64,000 bases of DNA from Hexactinellida sp. DTS-2022 (GCA_028753945.1 JAPNXP010000002.1:8804001-8868000), one strand, 5' to 3'; shown: positions 11,411-24,313, numbered from the stretch's first letter. Made by a program: numbers and translations. Notes: generated by a model not told the origin, from the sequence alone.

Positions 11411-11656
11411 GTGGGGGAAATGTTGGTACAATAAATATGCTTATTATATTATATTTTCTCTTAACTCGTGGAGTTATGATTAATTGGCTCGATTTCCACA
11501 TTTTGCCCTTGCTATATGCGTATATATTATATGAAGGTTAATTGTGTTTAATTTTTTGTATAGATTTGATGTATTTTTTGAAATTGTATTTCTGTATACA
11601 GTGGATAGTGATTTTACCAACAGGTATTCGAATCTATTGTCAGATTTACACAACCT

Positions 11657-12135
11657 GGGGCCTTATTCACTAACATTTCTTAAACTTAAACTTAAACTTA
11701 AACTTAGTTTAAACTAAGTAATCACTACTTTTTGCGAAGTTTTCTAAACTTCTCAAAACAAAACTCAGAGTGATACAACCACTATTAGTGATACAACCAC
11801 GATAAGTTACGATAAATAATTCGTAAATAAATTAAATAATTGTAAATACAAGTATATTATCGTGAAATATTCAGTTAAGTCTGGTAAGAAGTAGACTTAA
11901 CTTTTTTGTTTACTTTTCAACAGAAAACTAAGCAAGAACTAAGTTTTATCTCAAAACTAAGCACAAACTAAGTTCAAACTAAGTTTAGACTTAGTTTGAA
12001 CTTAGTTTTGCTTCGTGAATACCTACTTAGTTTGTGCTTAGTTTGTGCTTAAACTTAGTTTAAACTAAGCACAAACTAAGTTTATGCTTAGTTTAAGCAC
12101 AAACTAAGTTCAAGAAGTTTAGTGAATAAGGCCCC
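11657..12135. mobile_element. Palindromic MITE with GGGGCCTTATTCACTAA ends
   Basis: A 479-bp element. The left end GGGGCCTTATTCACTAA and the right end TTAGTGAATAAGGCCCC are perfect inverted repeats. The interior is dense in AAACTAAGTTT/AAACTTAG words on both strands and could form long stems. No coding capacity. Target duplication is unclear (flanks ACCT and TGGT), so the superfamily is not assigned. Confidence 0.75.
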
Positions 12136-12505
12136 TGGTTCTCGTAATTAATCAATGGCAACAACAATTATTTAGCACTTAAAAGGACCTCGCCAAATTA
12201 GAGATTCATTGCCTATCTATTTGAGAGATTCAAAATTAGCTTCCAATGCCTTCCATAGATTCTAATTTCAGAATGCTAGCTACTTTTAACATTCTCGCTA
12301 CTACGTCTTTGCTCTTCTATTAACCTTTTGCACGTTTTGTAGTTCACAGTACATTTCCTCCAGTACTTATTCAATTCGAAAGCGCTCTAAGGCAAGGTAC
12401 ATCGAACCTTGTTGGGGACCTCTGCTCGAGGTTATACAGGCTACGCAATCCCTATCATGGTGAGCCCAGATAATGGTAACGCGACCTGCAACGGTACATC
12501 CCCAG

Positions 12506-12624
12506 TGGCGAATTATCACGTAACACTCCAACCAACACTTCTCCATCTAAAGTGTATTTCGGAAAGGCAACGCAACTGACGAGTCCATGCCGGGACGAAA
12601 CACAAGGATTGGAATTCAATACAG
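12506..12624 (+). CDS. Possible exon, unknown protein
   Basis: An open stretch reading SPSKVYFGKATQLTSPC and DETQGLEFNT ends at ACAG followed by GTGAGT, a good splice donor (12625). The acceptor (CCCCAG at about 12505) is weak; the frame stays open upstream only to about 12480. The composition is less AT-rich than the surroundings. It may be an exon of an unrecognised host gene or chance. A second open frame starting at ATG 12459 overlaps it and stops before the donor. Confidence 0.25.
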
Positions 12625-12997
12625 GTGAGTTTCTAGCTAATTTATTGACTAAATTACGATGGATTATTTATTGTAGTGCTGTCTGTATAAGGGGCGTAGA
12701 TTCCGGATGTGGATTTGTAATTTTGTATGCCCATCTTTATTTGGGTTTGTAGATTGATTGGGACTTAGGTGACCATTTTCAATTTGCAATTGTTTAAATT
12801 GAGAATCAACAAATTATTGGTATGTCCAGGGCCCTACCAACCATACCGGAGCCTACGCAGTGCGGTCTGTTAACATAACAGTGCAGTATGTTCATTTATT
12901 AATGGAGAGGACTGGAATGTGGCTGTAGGGGAGGAGGAGGCCACATATAACTTATTTTGTAGATTATATGTCTTGTACATGACTTATGTAAATTTCA

Positions 12998-13114
12998 CAT
13001 AGAAGATTTAGCTCACGAAGCCAATTATCGTTCACTTAGAGAGTTGGATGTAAATATGGAGAGGATTAAGCTACCCAAGCAAACAACACATGCGTTCTAT
13101 TTTGGCTTTGTATA
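12998..13114 (+). CDS. Possible exon or gene relic
   Basis: A frame reading EDLAHEANYRSLRELDVN and then MERIKLPKQTTHAFYF runs to a TAA near 13114. It looks protein-like but has no family I recognise, and the flanking splice signals are not convincing. Position and strand agree with the other exon candidates at 12506-14177. Confidence 0.2.
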
Positions 13115-13789
13115 ATACTTATTCTATTAAAGCTAGATTTCCTCAGGGAATCCAGTTTTCGATTGCTTCTAGTGCAGCTTATATGTTAACTTAATATATT
13201 AACTATGCGCTGACGGCAGGAAATCGACTCTAGCCCTTGTACCTTTCGTAATATAGTACTGTTTATAAAATTGGAACTAAAATATATTTGTATTTTGATT
13301 TCTGCAAGTCAATGAATTGCCCAGTCCAATCCAAAGTTCAGCAATATGGCCTGATAGCAAGTTAGGTTAACTTGTATATACTTTCATCTTTTGATGGAGT
13401 CAATTCTTTTTAACGATGCTATCAACTTTCAATTCAATGGGTAAGGCGATGAATTTTGCATAAATTATTATTGTGAATAACACATTAATAGACAGTAGAC
13501 TCGCGTTATTGTGAACACGGATAAGGCGAAATGTCAGTTTAATTCTCCTAAATATCCTAATGCACGTAAGTGATTACAGTTAATACGAATTTCCGGATAA
13601 CATTAACAAAATTGATTTCTGTATAGGTTTCAATTCCACTACAAAATAAGTGATATTACAGAGTGTTCTTTTGAAAGTAAATGTATCAACAGGAATAACT
13701 CGACTTCTCTACATATCCCTAGATATAGGTAACTAGACTGAAAAATGTTTAATATACTAGTTGTAATATTTTATTTATTTGGTATCTAG

Positions 13790-13887
13790 ATGTGATTATA
13801 TAGTTATCACTCAGGTGAGTGCTGATAGTAATACAAATATAATAGTTGAGGGAAATAGCATAGAGATTGCAACAGATTCAAATCCAG
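13790..13887 (+). CDS. Candidate internal exon, unknown gene
   Basis: A good acceptor (TTTGGTATCTAG) precedes an open frame reading CDYIVITQVSADSN and then TNIIVEGNSIEIATDSNP, which ends in phase 1 at CCAG followed by GTAAAT. The next candidate exon (14123-14177) starts in the matching phase, and the joined codon gives Ala. The intron between them is 235 bp and contains a complete MITE. The residue pattern alternates as in beta strands. I do not recognise the protein. Confidence 0.4.
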
Positions 13888-13919
13888 GTAAATACAATAT
13901 AGAAAATTAAATGAAAATA

Positions 13920-14075
13920 CAGTGGAGTTCGATTAATAGCATACGTGTTTGCCACTGAAACTGGTTGCTAATAGGGGAATGAAATTAACAGTATTATCAC
14001 GCTTGGGACCCGAAAAGCGGTTGCTAATAGAACAATATTACTAATGGGGGATTTGCTAATAAAGCAACTCCACTG
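13920..14075. mobile_element. Short Tc1/mariner- or pogo-like MITE
   Basis: 156 bp with ends CAGTGGAGTTCGATTAATAGC and reverse-complement CAGTGGAGTTGCTTTATTAGC; a TA precedes the left end. The interior has GGTTGCTAATA repeats. Size and tips fit non-autonomous pogo/Tigger-type elements. It lies inside the intron inferred between 13887 and 14123. Confidence 0.55.
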
Positions 14076-14122
14076 AATAACAATAGTACGTTTTATTTCT
14101 AAGTTATAATTTCAATATTTAG

Positions 14123-14177
14123 CTGACACGACTATTGTTGTTCTGGCCGATACAAATCCGCCAAAAGCTACAGTAAC
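14123..14177 (+). CDS. Candidate internal exon, unknown gene
   Basis: The acceptor TTCAATATTTAG is followed by 55 bases reading (A)DTTIVVLADTNPPKATV and then the consensus donor GTAAGTAAG at 14178. Phase and residue style (VVLADTN versus IATDSNP) agree with the exon ending at 13887. Probably part of the same unidentified gene; nothing clearly continues it downstream. Confidence 0.4.
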
Positions 14178-14269
14178 GTAAGTAAGATCTGTTCCTTAAA
14201 AAAGTACGAATACATGGTACAATAAAAATCCGACCGTTACTCTAGATTGATAAGTGACGTCATTTCGTT

Positions 14270-14735
14270 GTGAAGTTATCTGATACTTTGTGACATCTTT
14301 GAATTATTTGATGCAACAATAAACTGTTTTCCGGTAGTGACTCTTTATACCACTTATAGTAATTGTTGTTCTATTTATCCGGAAGTCTATTGTGAATTGT
14401 CTAATTGGTCTACAAGTTACATATTATGCACTTTTCCCTAAAGTTATCTGTTCCTTTGTCACATGTTTGACTCTTTGATACATCAATAAATTGAACCCCG
14501 TTCAGTAACTCGGTTTACCAGTTATTGTAATTGTTGTTCTAGTTATCCGAAAATATATTGTGAATTGTCTGATTGTTCTACAAGTTACATATTCCGCACT
14601 TATCCCTGAAGTTATCTGTTCCTTTGTCAAATGTTTGAACCGTTTGATAAATCAATAAATTGAACCCCGTTTAGTGACTCGTTTTAACAATTGTAGTAAT
14701 TCTTGTTCTATTTATTCCAGAACATTAAATTAAAA
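14270..14735. repeat. 168-bp tandem repeat, about 2.7 copies
   Basis: The word AAGTTATCTG recurs at 14273, 14441 and 14609, exactly 168 bp apart. Each unit contains TTTGTCACATG-like, ATCAATAAATTGAA, GTAATTGTTGTTCTA and TTGTGAATTGTCT words. Another block of the same family lies at 16740-17100. Confidence 0.8.
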
Positions 14736-15373
14736 AGGTTCAACCGAGATTTGCAGCTGTAAATTTGTTACTTGTTATTAACCATGATATTTATAATGCA
14801 AATAGGTACTTATTTTAAGTTTGAGTATTATTTATAACCTCCCTGGTACCTTTAAACAGTTCGCCATTTTGGCCTGGAAAAGTTTATTCATATTTACGCG
14901 CCTGAATGAAACCCTGCTTATGTGCATTATACTTTTGTTCGAATCTGCCAGTTTTCACTTTCTGATTAGCTTTTATGAACACCGGTTTTCAACATACAAC
15001 TTTCAATTTCAAGTAACCTATTGAGGGAAAGTATTTATTTGTGAATTTAAATATCTGCGATTCACTTGGTATACGATAATGATAAACTCTGCAGACAAAG
15101 TTCAATTGTTGTATTACCCAACGGTATTGATCAATGGGTATAATGTATTATCATGTATTATCCGTAACTAAATAGCAGAACTGCTTAACTGTCCTTCAGA
15201 CTCCCCCTCCCAACTCGGAAGGGTAAAACTAGTTTATTAGGACCCTGAGTTCATAAAATATGTATGTAACATATATATTTTTCAAAACTATACAAAAAAT
15301 TAATGTATAAAATAAAAATAAACATATACTGTACAGTTAGGAATATGATTATAACATAATATTGTTATATACT
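14736..15373. other. No gene seen
   Basis: AT-rich non-coding sequence; a 67-codon open frame at 14821 shows no recognisable features. Confidence 0.35.
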
Positions 15374-15478
15374 CTAACCTTGTTGACCCACAAGGTCTGC
15401 AATCCGCTTCTGAAGCTGGTCAACAATATTCAGCACTGAAGACCATTTCATGCAATACAATGTCATCGCTTCCTCACT
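15374..15478 (-). CDS. Candidate 3'-terminal exon, helical segment
   Basis: The minus strand reads SEEAMTLYCMKWSSV and then LNIVDQLQKRIADLVGQQG before TAG (15374-15376). The heptad-like hydrophobic spacing (L, I, V, L, I, L, V) suggests a short coiled coil. An AG just upstream could be an acceptor, and a GT within the CAAGGTTAG end could instead be a donor. It stands out from the AT-rich flanks but matches no family I know. Confidence 0.28.
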   Translation of the reverse strand, partial: SEEAMTLYCMKWSSVLNIVDQLQKRIADLVGQQG

Positions 15479-16739
15479 CTTATTTCTTCTTCACTCTTAT
15501 TCACTCAACGGATGCTAGGTAATTTTAATTCTGTTCCTCTTGTAGCAAGTCACTTAAGTTTGTAATACTGGAATGACAAATTGTTGTAGCGTCCCAGACG
15601 CCCCGCCCCATAAATCCTTGTAAGCCTCTTTCCAGTGTCCACCCTCTAATCGATTTCTATTTACCATACTGTCAATCTAATAGCATTCAAGACATTTAAA
15701 GTATGTAGATCTAACTTTAAATATATATCATTGAAATCAATTATTATACCGATTAGGACACTCAATTTCATATTGCTCTTCGTATTCTTTCTTTAGACTT
15801 AAATGTATACGACGACCAATTGCGGTGGAGTACAGCCAACTGCAAATAGTAAGTCGACATTTATTTCATCATTTATTTTACTCTAGTCTAACTCTGTTCG
15901 TGCTTGGAAGTAATTACATCTCGAGCATTTTAATTATAATTACATTTACATATCCCTTATTCCACGCCAAATCTTCCAGCTGCTTCACTTATTGGGAATT
16001 GAGTTTCATAGGTTATTTAAGAGGTTGGCTCCATTTTACAACTGAAATGTTGCTTACTTGAGTAACCGTTTTTCAAACTATCATTCTTGCGAAAGACTGT
16101 CCAGATTATTTACGAACCAGAATTTGGAGAGCGTTGTTAAGACTAAGTCGATGAATAACTGGTAAACACCTTGCAAATCCAATATATACACAACAAATTT
16201 GAACACTTGTAAATTGCTGATAATATCTTAGTTTATCGCTGATTACCAGCGTGTCGATTAAAATTCATTTGGCTGGTTATCGACTGGTAGGCTGTTTAGA
16301 GCTCCAAAAGTTGGTCAGTCTAGAATTGGAGTAGCGTTGAGAGTAATTTGGGGTTTATGGTTTATCTTTTGCGAATATCGTGAAACACGGTCTACTCAAA
16401 CGAGTATTATATAATTTTTAACTAAAGTATAATACAGAAAAGTAATGCTAGTTGCAAAAATATGTTTTGAATTTTTAATATAACAGTGATTGCAATATCC
16501 AAAGTTTATAATTGTGAAAATTGATTCTGCTAACTAAAACAGCCATAACTACTAACAAGAGTAAGGGCCTGAACTTTCTCCTAAACTTGCGCACGCCATT
16601 ACCCCGCATATACAATTTGTATATCAAAGCTAATGTTTGACTCGATTTATCCACATAATCCGCGAAAATTAAACAAAACAACAAGAAAATCCAAGTCTTT
16701 CCATCCAAGAAGTTAAAGTGATTACGGGATAATTCCTTA
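15479..16739. other. No gene seen
   Basis: AT-rich sequence with several short open frames (for example 15825-16061 plus, 16475-16708 minus) that lack motifs or plausible gene structure. Confidence 0.35.
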
Positions 16740-17100
16740 TCCCTCTACATTTTGCTTCTTTGACAAGTTTGCACTCTATGATACATCAATGAATTGAATT
16801 CCGTTTAGTAACTCGTTATGACACTTGTTGTAATTTTTGTTCTATTCATCCGGTAGTTTATTGAGAATTGTCTGGTCGGTCCACTAGTTTCATATTCCGC
16901 AGTTTTTTCTGAAGTTATCTGTTACTTTGTGACATCTTTGAACTGTATTACGGTTGTGACTCGTTATAACACTTGTAGTAATTGTTGTTCCATTTATCCG
17001 GAAGTTTATTATGAATTGTCTGGTCGGTCCACTAGTTTCATATTCCGCAGTTTCCCTGAAGTTATCTGCTACTATGTGGCATGTTCGCACTCATTGATCT
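16740..17100. repeat. Second block of the 168-bp repeat family
   Basis: About two units related to 14270-14735 (GAAGTTATCTG at about 16911 and 17058, 147 bp apart, so one unit carries a deletion). Shared words include ATCCGGAAGTTTATT, GAATTGTCTGGTCGGTCC and ATATTCCGCAG. The two blocks lie 2 kb apart in the same orientation. Confidence 0.75.
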
Positions 17101-18200
17101 TTCAGCGTAATTAGACTGGTATGTAACTTTTCAGTTGTTTCCTTACCTGAATCTCGATTAGTTCATAACATGAAATCTATCACCTCTATCTTCTCTCAAG
17201 AAGTTCCGTTTCCACATAAGATCATTCCTTTTTTCTCTTTGTATAATTCTAGAGTAATTATTTCTGTGTTCATAGTTCAGACAAATGCTATTGAGTTTTA
17301 TCCTCTCCATTTGCTGGATTTCTTTTATTCTTTTCTACAACTCCAAACCTCCACGCGATGTGAGTTTCTATCTTCCTTATTTATCTATTTATTGATTTAT
17401 ACTTGCAATATTTCAATCCTCAAGCTTCCTTGCTGGCTAGCTCATGTTTCTTTATGTCCCCAAGACCCTAACTAATAATATTTTGTTCTCTAGTCTGTAC
17501 GTATTTTATACACCAAGATCACCCTTAAATAACTCTGCTCTGGTCCACGCAAACAGTCGCCATTTATTGCTAATTACACAAAGAACATTGCATATATATA
17601 ATTATTGAAAAGGTTCCCTTAACTTTGGACAAAATATTCAACTCTTATTAAAATGCCCGATCGAAATATTTCTGCTGTTAGCTGGAAATTTTAACATTAA
17701 CATCCCATTGCTCCACAATCAATAGATAGAGCCAGGGGACAAGGGGTCGGAAATTAAATTGATTGCGGTCCACAAAGAATTTGTCATAGATATGCGGGGC
17801 ACTAAGTAAATGTTTTAGTAAATATATCCACTGATTCTACTTTGTTAGATATAAATATACGTATAGTTATTATTTCCAGTTTGTTCAAGTTACGTTGCTA
17901 ATCGGAAATTATTTGTTCAACGAATTAAATATGTCGCTATCGAACTAGAAATATTTTGTGATCATTTGCAGATCTATTTGTCAATTTATTGCTTAAAATC
18001 ACAAAATTATTAACTTTGGGCGCGATCCCTTACATAAGTAATATATTTTGGTATCATTAAAAGGTTCTAAGTTCTAACCAATATGTTAGGCTATTCGAGT
18101 TTTTTGTTATTTTCCACATTTATATTATATATATATATATATTAGTATTTACTAAGTTCTACAATAACAATTGATAATATCAGAGAAGTAGATCTTATGG
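17101..18200. other. No gene seen
   Basis: AT-rich sequence. The open frame at 17170-17475 is hydrophobic but has no family resemblance. A short (AT)n run lies at about 18128-18143. Confidence 0.35.
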
Positions 18201-18205
18201 TGTGA

Positions 18206-18375
18206 TCAAGGGCGTTGCCAGGGGGGGCTCCTGTGCGCCACCCCTTTGTTCCCATGCGCCCCCACTTGGAATTGGGATAGATCAATAGATTCAATATACG
18301 AGCCCTTCGGTCTCGTTCGCTTTACGACAGATCGGTGCTACGCACCTCAAGTTAACGGCCGCGTAGCGGCCTGAC
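18206..18375. repeat. hAT-like tip plus GC-rich hairpin cluster
   Basis: CAAGGGCGTTGCCAGGG resembles hAT termini (CAGGGGCG... type), but no partner end was found. It is followed at 18297-18375 by consecutive perfect hairpins, GGTGC-TAC-GCACC and GGCCGC-GTA-GCGGCC, in the same style as 3885-3975 and 60700-60775. Confidence 0.35.
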
Positions 18376-18639
18376 TCCTCACTAAACAAATGATTACATC
18401 GTTAGTAATGTTTGTCATAGTTATATACGTACTTATAATACCCGTTTACTTATAATACCCGTTGAAAGCTAACTTCTAGGTTGATTTTGAATTTCATTAA
18501 TTGTTTGCCTATTTGTGTGAACAACAACAACAAATATTCATGTTGGAAATTTTTAAACGCGAAATTCGTGTTCAGAATACTTGTTTACCTATTATAACAT
18601 TTGTTACCAATTATAACATTTGCCAGTTAGTTTATATCT

Positions 18640-20740
18640 CATATATTAAGGACTGGGAGTGAGGGAGACTGTCCACTTAGTATATTGCCAGTCCTAGTCC
18701 ACTTTGGTTTGACTCTAACTATGATTATTAATAGAATATATACCCACAATTTAACTAGCACGATGAACAGAAGAGAGGAAGACTGTCCACTTAGTATTTT
18801 GCCTGTCCTAGTCCACTTTGTTTTGAATCTTATACTGCATATTTGTCTAATATAAACACACAATTTATCTAGCCCTTACGGACAGGGAGAAATGGAGACT
18901 GTCCACTTAGTATATTGCCAGTCCTAGTCCACTTTGGTTTGACTCTAATTATGATTATTTGTCAAAATATATACCCACAATTTAACTAGCACGACGAACA
19001 GGGAGAGAGGGTGACAGTCCACTTTGTATATTGCCTGCCTTGTCCACTTTGTTTTGAATCTAATACTGGATATTTGTCGAATATATACACACAATATAAC
19101 TAGCCCTTACGGACAGGGAGAGAGGGAGACTGTCCACTTAGTATATTGCCTGTCCTAGTGGACTTTGGTTTGACTCTAATTATGATTATTTATCTAATAT
19201 AAACACACAATTTATCAAGACCTTATGGACAGGGAGAGAGGGAGACTGTCCACTTAGTATATTGCCTGTCCTAGTCCACTTTGGTTTGACTATAATTATC
19301 ATTATTTATCTAATATATACCCACAATTTAACTAGCCTGACGAACAGGGAGAAAGGGAGACTGTCCACTTAGTGTTTAGCCTGTCCTTGTCCACTTTGTT
19401 TTGAATCTTATACTGTATATTTGTCTAATATAAACAGACAATTTATCTAGCCCTTACGGACAGGGAGAGAGGGAGACTGTCCACTTAGTATATTGCCTGT
19501 CCTAGTCCACTTTGGTTTGACTCTAATTATCATTATTTATCTAATATATACCCACAATTTAACTAGCACGACGAACAGGGAGAGAGGGAGACTATCCACA
19601 TAGAATATTGCCTGTCCTAGTCCACTTTGGTTTTACTCTAATTATGATTATTTATCTAATATATACCCACAATTTAACTAGCACGACGAACAGGGAGAAA
19701 GGGAGACTGTCCACTTAGTATTTTGCATGTCCTAGTCCACTTTGTTTTGAATCTTATACTGCATATTTGTCTAATATAAACAGACAATTTATCTAGCCCT
19801 TACAGACAGGGAGAGAGGGAGACTGTCCACTTAGTATATTGCCTGTCCTAGTCCACTTTGGTTTGACTCTAATTATCATTATTTATCTAATATATACCCA
19901 CAATTTAACTAGCAGTACGGCCAGTGAGAGATGGAGACTGTCCACTTGGTATATTGCTTATCAAGTCCCACTTTGGTTCGAATCTAACACTGCATATTTG
20001 TCTAATATAAACACACAATTTATCTAGCCCTTACGGACAGGGAGAGTGGGAGACTGTCCACTTAGTATATTGCCTGTCCTAGTCCACTTTGCTTTGAATG
20101 TAATTATGATTATATATCTAATATAAACCCACAATTTAACTAGGACTACGCCCAGTGAGAGATGGAGACTGTCCACTTTGTATATTGCCTGTCCTAGTCC
20201 ACTTTGTTTTGATTCTACACTGCATATTTGTCGAATATATACACACAATTAATCGTACCCTAACGGACAGGGAGAGAGGGAGACTGAGCACTTAGTATAT
20301 TGCCTGTCCTAGTCTACTTTGGTTTGACTCTAATTATGATTATATATATAATATACTATACCCACAATTTAACTAGCACGACGAACAGGGAGAGAGGGAG
20401 TCTGTTCACTTTGTATATTGCCTGCCCTAGTCCAATTTGTTTTGAATCTAATACTGCATATTTGTCGAATATAAACACACAATTTATCGAATATAAACAC
20501 ACAATTTATCGAGCCCTTACGGACAGGGAGAGAGAGAGACTGTCCACTTAGTATATTGCTTATCGTGTCCCACTTTGGTTCGAATCTAATACTAAATATT
20601 TGTCTAATATAAACACTCAATTTATCTAGCCATTACGGACAGGGAGAGAGGGAGACTCATCACTTTGTATATTGCCTGTCCTAGTCCTCTTTGGTTTGAC
20701 TCTAATTATGATTATTTATCTAATATAAACCCACAATTTG
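18640..20740 (+). repeat. Satellite S1, about 115-bp monomers (18 copies)
   Basis: The word GTCCACTT recurs every 114-116 bp (18671, 18785, 18901, 19017, 19132, 19248 and so on). Two monomer types tend to alternate. One has GGTTTGACTCTAATTATGATT and TATACCCACAATTTAACTAG; the other has TTTTGAATCTTATACTGCAT and AAACACACAATTTATCTAG. The alternation gives a loose 230-bp dimer. The core CTGTCCACTTAGTATATTG is shared with the arrays at 34195-34653 (same strand) and 43088-54222 (opposite strand), so all three are one satellite family. Confidence 0.9.
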
Positions 20741-23700
20741 ACCTGAACAAATGAGGCCAAGGATTACGTCCATATTTACTACTCCCATTGAAACCAATCT
20801 TTTCCTTAGGCCATGCCCATCGTAAGTAATATTGTGATTTATTTACCCCGAAACAATGAAGACCTGGAATCGTACTTATTTTCTGTTCCTACTAAACTAA
20901 ATTATTCATTTTCCCGAGCCAATGTGGACCTGGAATAGTACTTATTTCCCTGTTCCCACAAAACTAAATTATTTAGTTACCCCGAACGAATGAGGAGCTG
21001 GAATACGGGATTATTTTCCTGCTCCCAATAAACTAAAATTATTTATGTAGCCCAAACCATGAGTAGCTGGATTACAAACTTCCTTTCTTGCTCCCAGCTA
21101 AACTTAAATTATTGATTTACCCCGAACCATTGAGGACCTGGATTACGTGCTTATTTTCCTGCTCCTTCTAAACTAAAATTATTTATTTACCCCGTACCAT
21201 GAGGACCTGGTTAACAAACTTACTTTCCTGCTCCCACTGAACTAAAATTATTTATATACCCCGAACCAATGAGGTCCTGGAATACGTGCTGATTTTCCTG
21301 CTCCTTCTAAACTAAAAATTTTTATTTACCCTGAACCATGACGAACTGGTTTACAAACTTACTTTCCTGCTCCCACTGAACTAAAATTATTTATATACCC
21401 CGAACCAATGAGGTCCTGGATTACGTACTTATTTTCCTGCTTTAACAAAACAAAAAGTATTATTTACTCCGAACCATTGAGGGGCTGGATTACGTACATA
21501 CTTTCCAGCTTCCACTGAAATAAAATTATATATTTAACCTGAACAAATGAGGCCAAGGATTACGTCCTTATTTACTACTCCCATTGAAACCAATCTTTTC
21601 CTTAGGCCATGCCCATCGTTAGTAATATTGTGATTTATTTATCCCGAAACAATGAAGACCTGGAATCGTACTTATTTTCTGTTCCTACTAAACTAAATTA
21701 TTCATTTATCCCGAGCCAATGAGGAACTGGAATAGTGCATATTTCCCTGTTCCCACAAAACTAAATTATTTAGTTACCCCGAACCAATGAGGATCTGGAA
21801 TACTTGCTTATTTTCCTGCTCCCACTAAACTTAAATTATTTATGTAGCCCAAACCATGAGTAGCTGGATTACAAACTTACTTTCTTGCAACCACTAAACT
21901 TAGATTATTTTTTTACCCCGAACCATTGAGGACCTGGATTACGTGCTTATTTTCCTGCTCCTTCTAAACTAAAATTATTTATTTACCCTCAACCATGAGG
22001 AACTGGTTTACAAACTTACTTTCCTGCTCCCACTGAACTAAAATTATTTATATACCCCGAACCAATGAGGTCCTGGAATACGTACCTATTTCCCAGTTCC
22101 CACTAAACTAAAATTACTTATTTACCCCGAACCATTGAGGACCTGGATTACGTGCTTATTTTCCAGCTCACACTAAACTAAAATAATATATTTACACCGA
22201 ACCAATGAGGATCTCGATTACGTGATTATTTACATACACCCACTTAACTCAAATTATTTATATACCCAGAACCATGAGGCCAAGGATTACGTACTTATTT
22301 CCTACTACCATTGAAACCAAATTTGTCCTTAGGCCATGCCCATCGTTAGTAATATTGAGATTTATTTACCCCGAAACAATGAGGACCTGGATATGTACTT
22401 ATTTTACTGCTCGTAGTAGATTAAAATTATTTATTTACCCCGAACCAACTAGGACCTGGATACGTACTTATTTCCCTGTTTTCCACTAAACTAAAATTAT
22501 TTATTTTCTCCGAACCAATGGGGACCTAGATCACGTCGTATTTCACTGTTCCCACTAAACTAAAATTACTTATTAACCCCGAACCAATGAGGACCTGGAT
22601 TACGCACTCATTTCCCAGTTCCCAATAAACTAAAATTATTCATTTAACCCCAACCATTGAGGATCTGGAATACGTGCTTATTTTCCTGCTCCCACTAAAC
22701 TTAGATTATTTTTTTACCCCGAACCATTGAGGACCTGGATTACGTGCTTATTTTCCTGCTCCTTCTAAACTAAAATTATTTATTTACCCTCAACCATGAG
22801 GAACTGGTTTACAAACTTACTTTCCTGCTCCCACTGAACTAAAATTATTTATATACCCCGAACCAATGAGGTCCTGGAATACGTACCTATTTCCCAGTTC
22901 CCACTAAACTAAAATTACTTATTTACCCCGAACCATTGAGGACCTGGATTACGTGCTTATTTTCCAGCTCACACTAAACTAAAATAATATATTTACACCG
23001 AACCAATGAGGATCTCGATTACGTGATTATTTACATACACCCACTTAACTCAAATTATTTATATACCCAGAACCATGAGGCCAAGGATTACGTACTTATT
23101 TCCTACTACCATTGAAACCAAATTTGTCCTTAGGCCATGCCCATCGTTAGTAATATTGAGATTTATTTACCCCGAAACAATGAGGACCTGGATATGTACT
23201 TATTTTACTGCTCGTAGTAGATTAAAATTATTTATTTACCCCGAACCAACTAGGACCTGGATACGTACTTATTTCCCTGTTTTCCACTAAACTAAAATTA
23301 TTTATTTTCTCCGAACCAATGGGGACCTAGATCACGTCGTATTTCACTGTTCCCACTAAACTAAAATTACTTATTAACCCCGAACCAATGAGGACCTGGA
23401 TTACGCACTCATTTCCCAGTTCCCAATAAACTAAAATTATTCATTTAACCCCAACCATTGAGGATCTGGAATACGTGCTTATTTTCCTGCTCCCACTAAA
23501 CTAAAATTATTTATTTACCCCGAACCAATGAGGACCTGGATTACGTGCTTATTTACATAATCCCACTAAACTCAAATTATTATATACCCCGAACCAATGA
23601 GGCCAAGATTACGTACTTATTTCATACTCCCATTGAATCCAAATTTGTCCTTAGGCCTTCCCCATCGTTAGTAATATTGTGATTTATTTACCCCGAAACA

Positions 23701-24313
23701 ATGAGGACCTGGATATGTACTTATTTTCCAGCTCGTAATAAACTAAAATTATGTATTTACCCGGAACCAATTAGGACCTGGATCACGTCGTATTTCCCTG
23801 TTCCCACTAAACTAAAATTATTTATTTACCCCGAACCAATGAGGACCTGGATTACGTGATTATTTCCCTGCTTCCACTAAACTAAAATTATCTATTAACC
23901 CCGAACCAATGAGGACCTGGATATGTACTTATTTTCCTGCTCGTACTAAACTAAAATTATTTATTTATCCTGAACCAATTAGGACCTGGATTACGTACTT
24001 ATTACCCTGTTCTCCACTAAACTAAAATTATTTATTTTCCCCGAACCAATGAGGACCTGGATTACGTGCTTATTTTCCTGCTTCCATAAAACATAAATTA
24101 TTTATTCACCCCGAAACCAATGAGGACCTGGTTCACGTCGTATTTCCCTGTTCCCACTAAACTCATTTATTTACCCAGAACCAATTAGGATCTGGATTAC
24201 GTACTTATTTCCCTTCTTGTACTAAAATTAAATTATGTATTTACCCCGAACAAATGATGACATGGATTACGTACTCATTTCCCTGTTCCAATAAACTAAA
24301 ATTATTTATTAAG
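20741..24313 (+). repeat. Satellite S2, about 70-bp monomers with roughly 800-bp higher order
   Basis: About 50 copies of a unit close to ACCCCGAACCAATGAGG, ACCTGGATTACGTGC, TTATTTTCCTGCTCCCACT and AAACTAAAATTATTTATTT. A special variant with GAGGCCAAGGATTACG and CCATGCCCATCG recurs at 20753, 21549, 22276, 23077 and 23599 (spacings 796, 727, 801, 522). About 22274-23074 and 23075-23500 are near-identical over long stretches. The array directly abuts S1 at 20740. Open frames in it are by-products of the repeat. Confidence 0.92.

Noticed and set aside
10168-11541. Long open frames of up to 236 codons in the CCGTTAC array
   Set aside because: Several overlapping frames are open at once because the repeat lacks stop words; translations are low-complexity repeats.
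22274-23290. Two identical 71-codon frames
   Set aside because: They are copies of an S2 higher-order satellite unit 801 bp apart.
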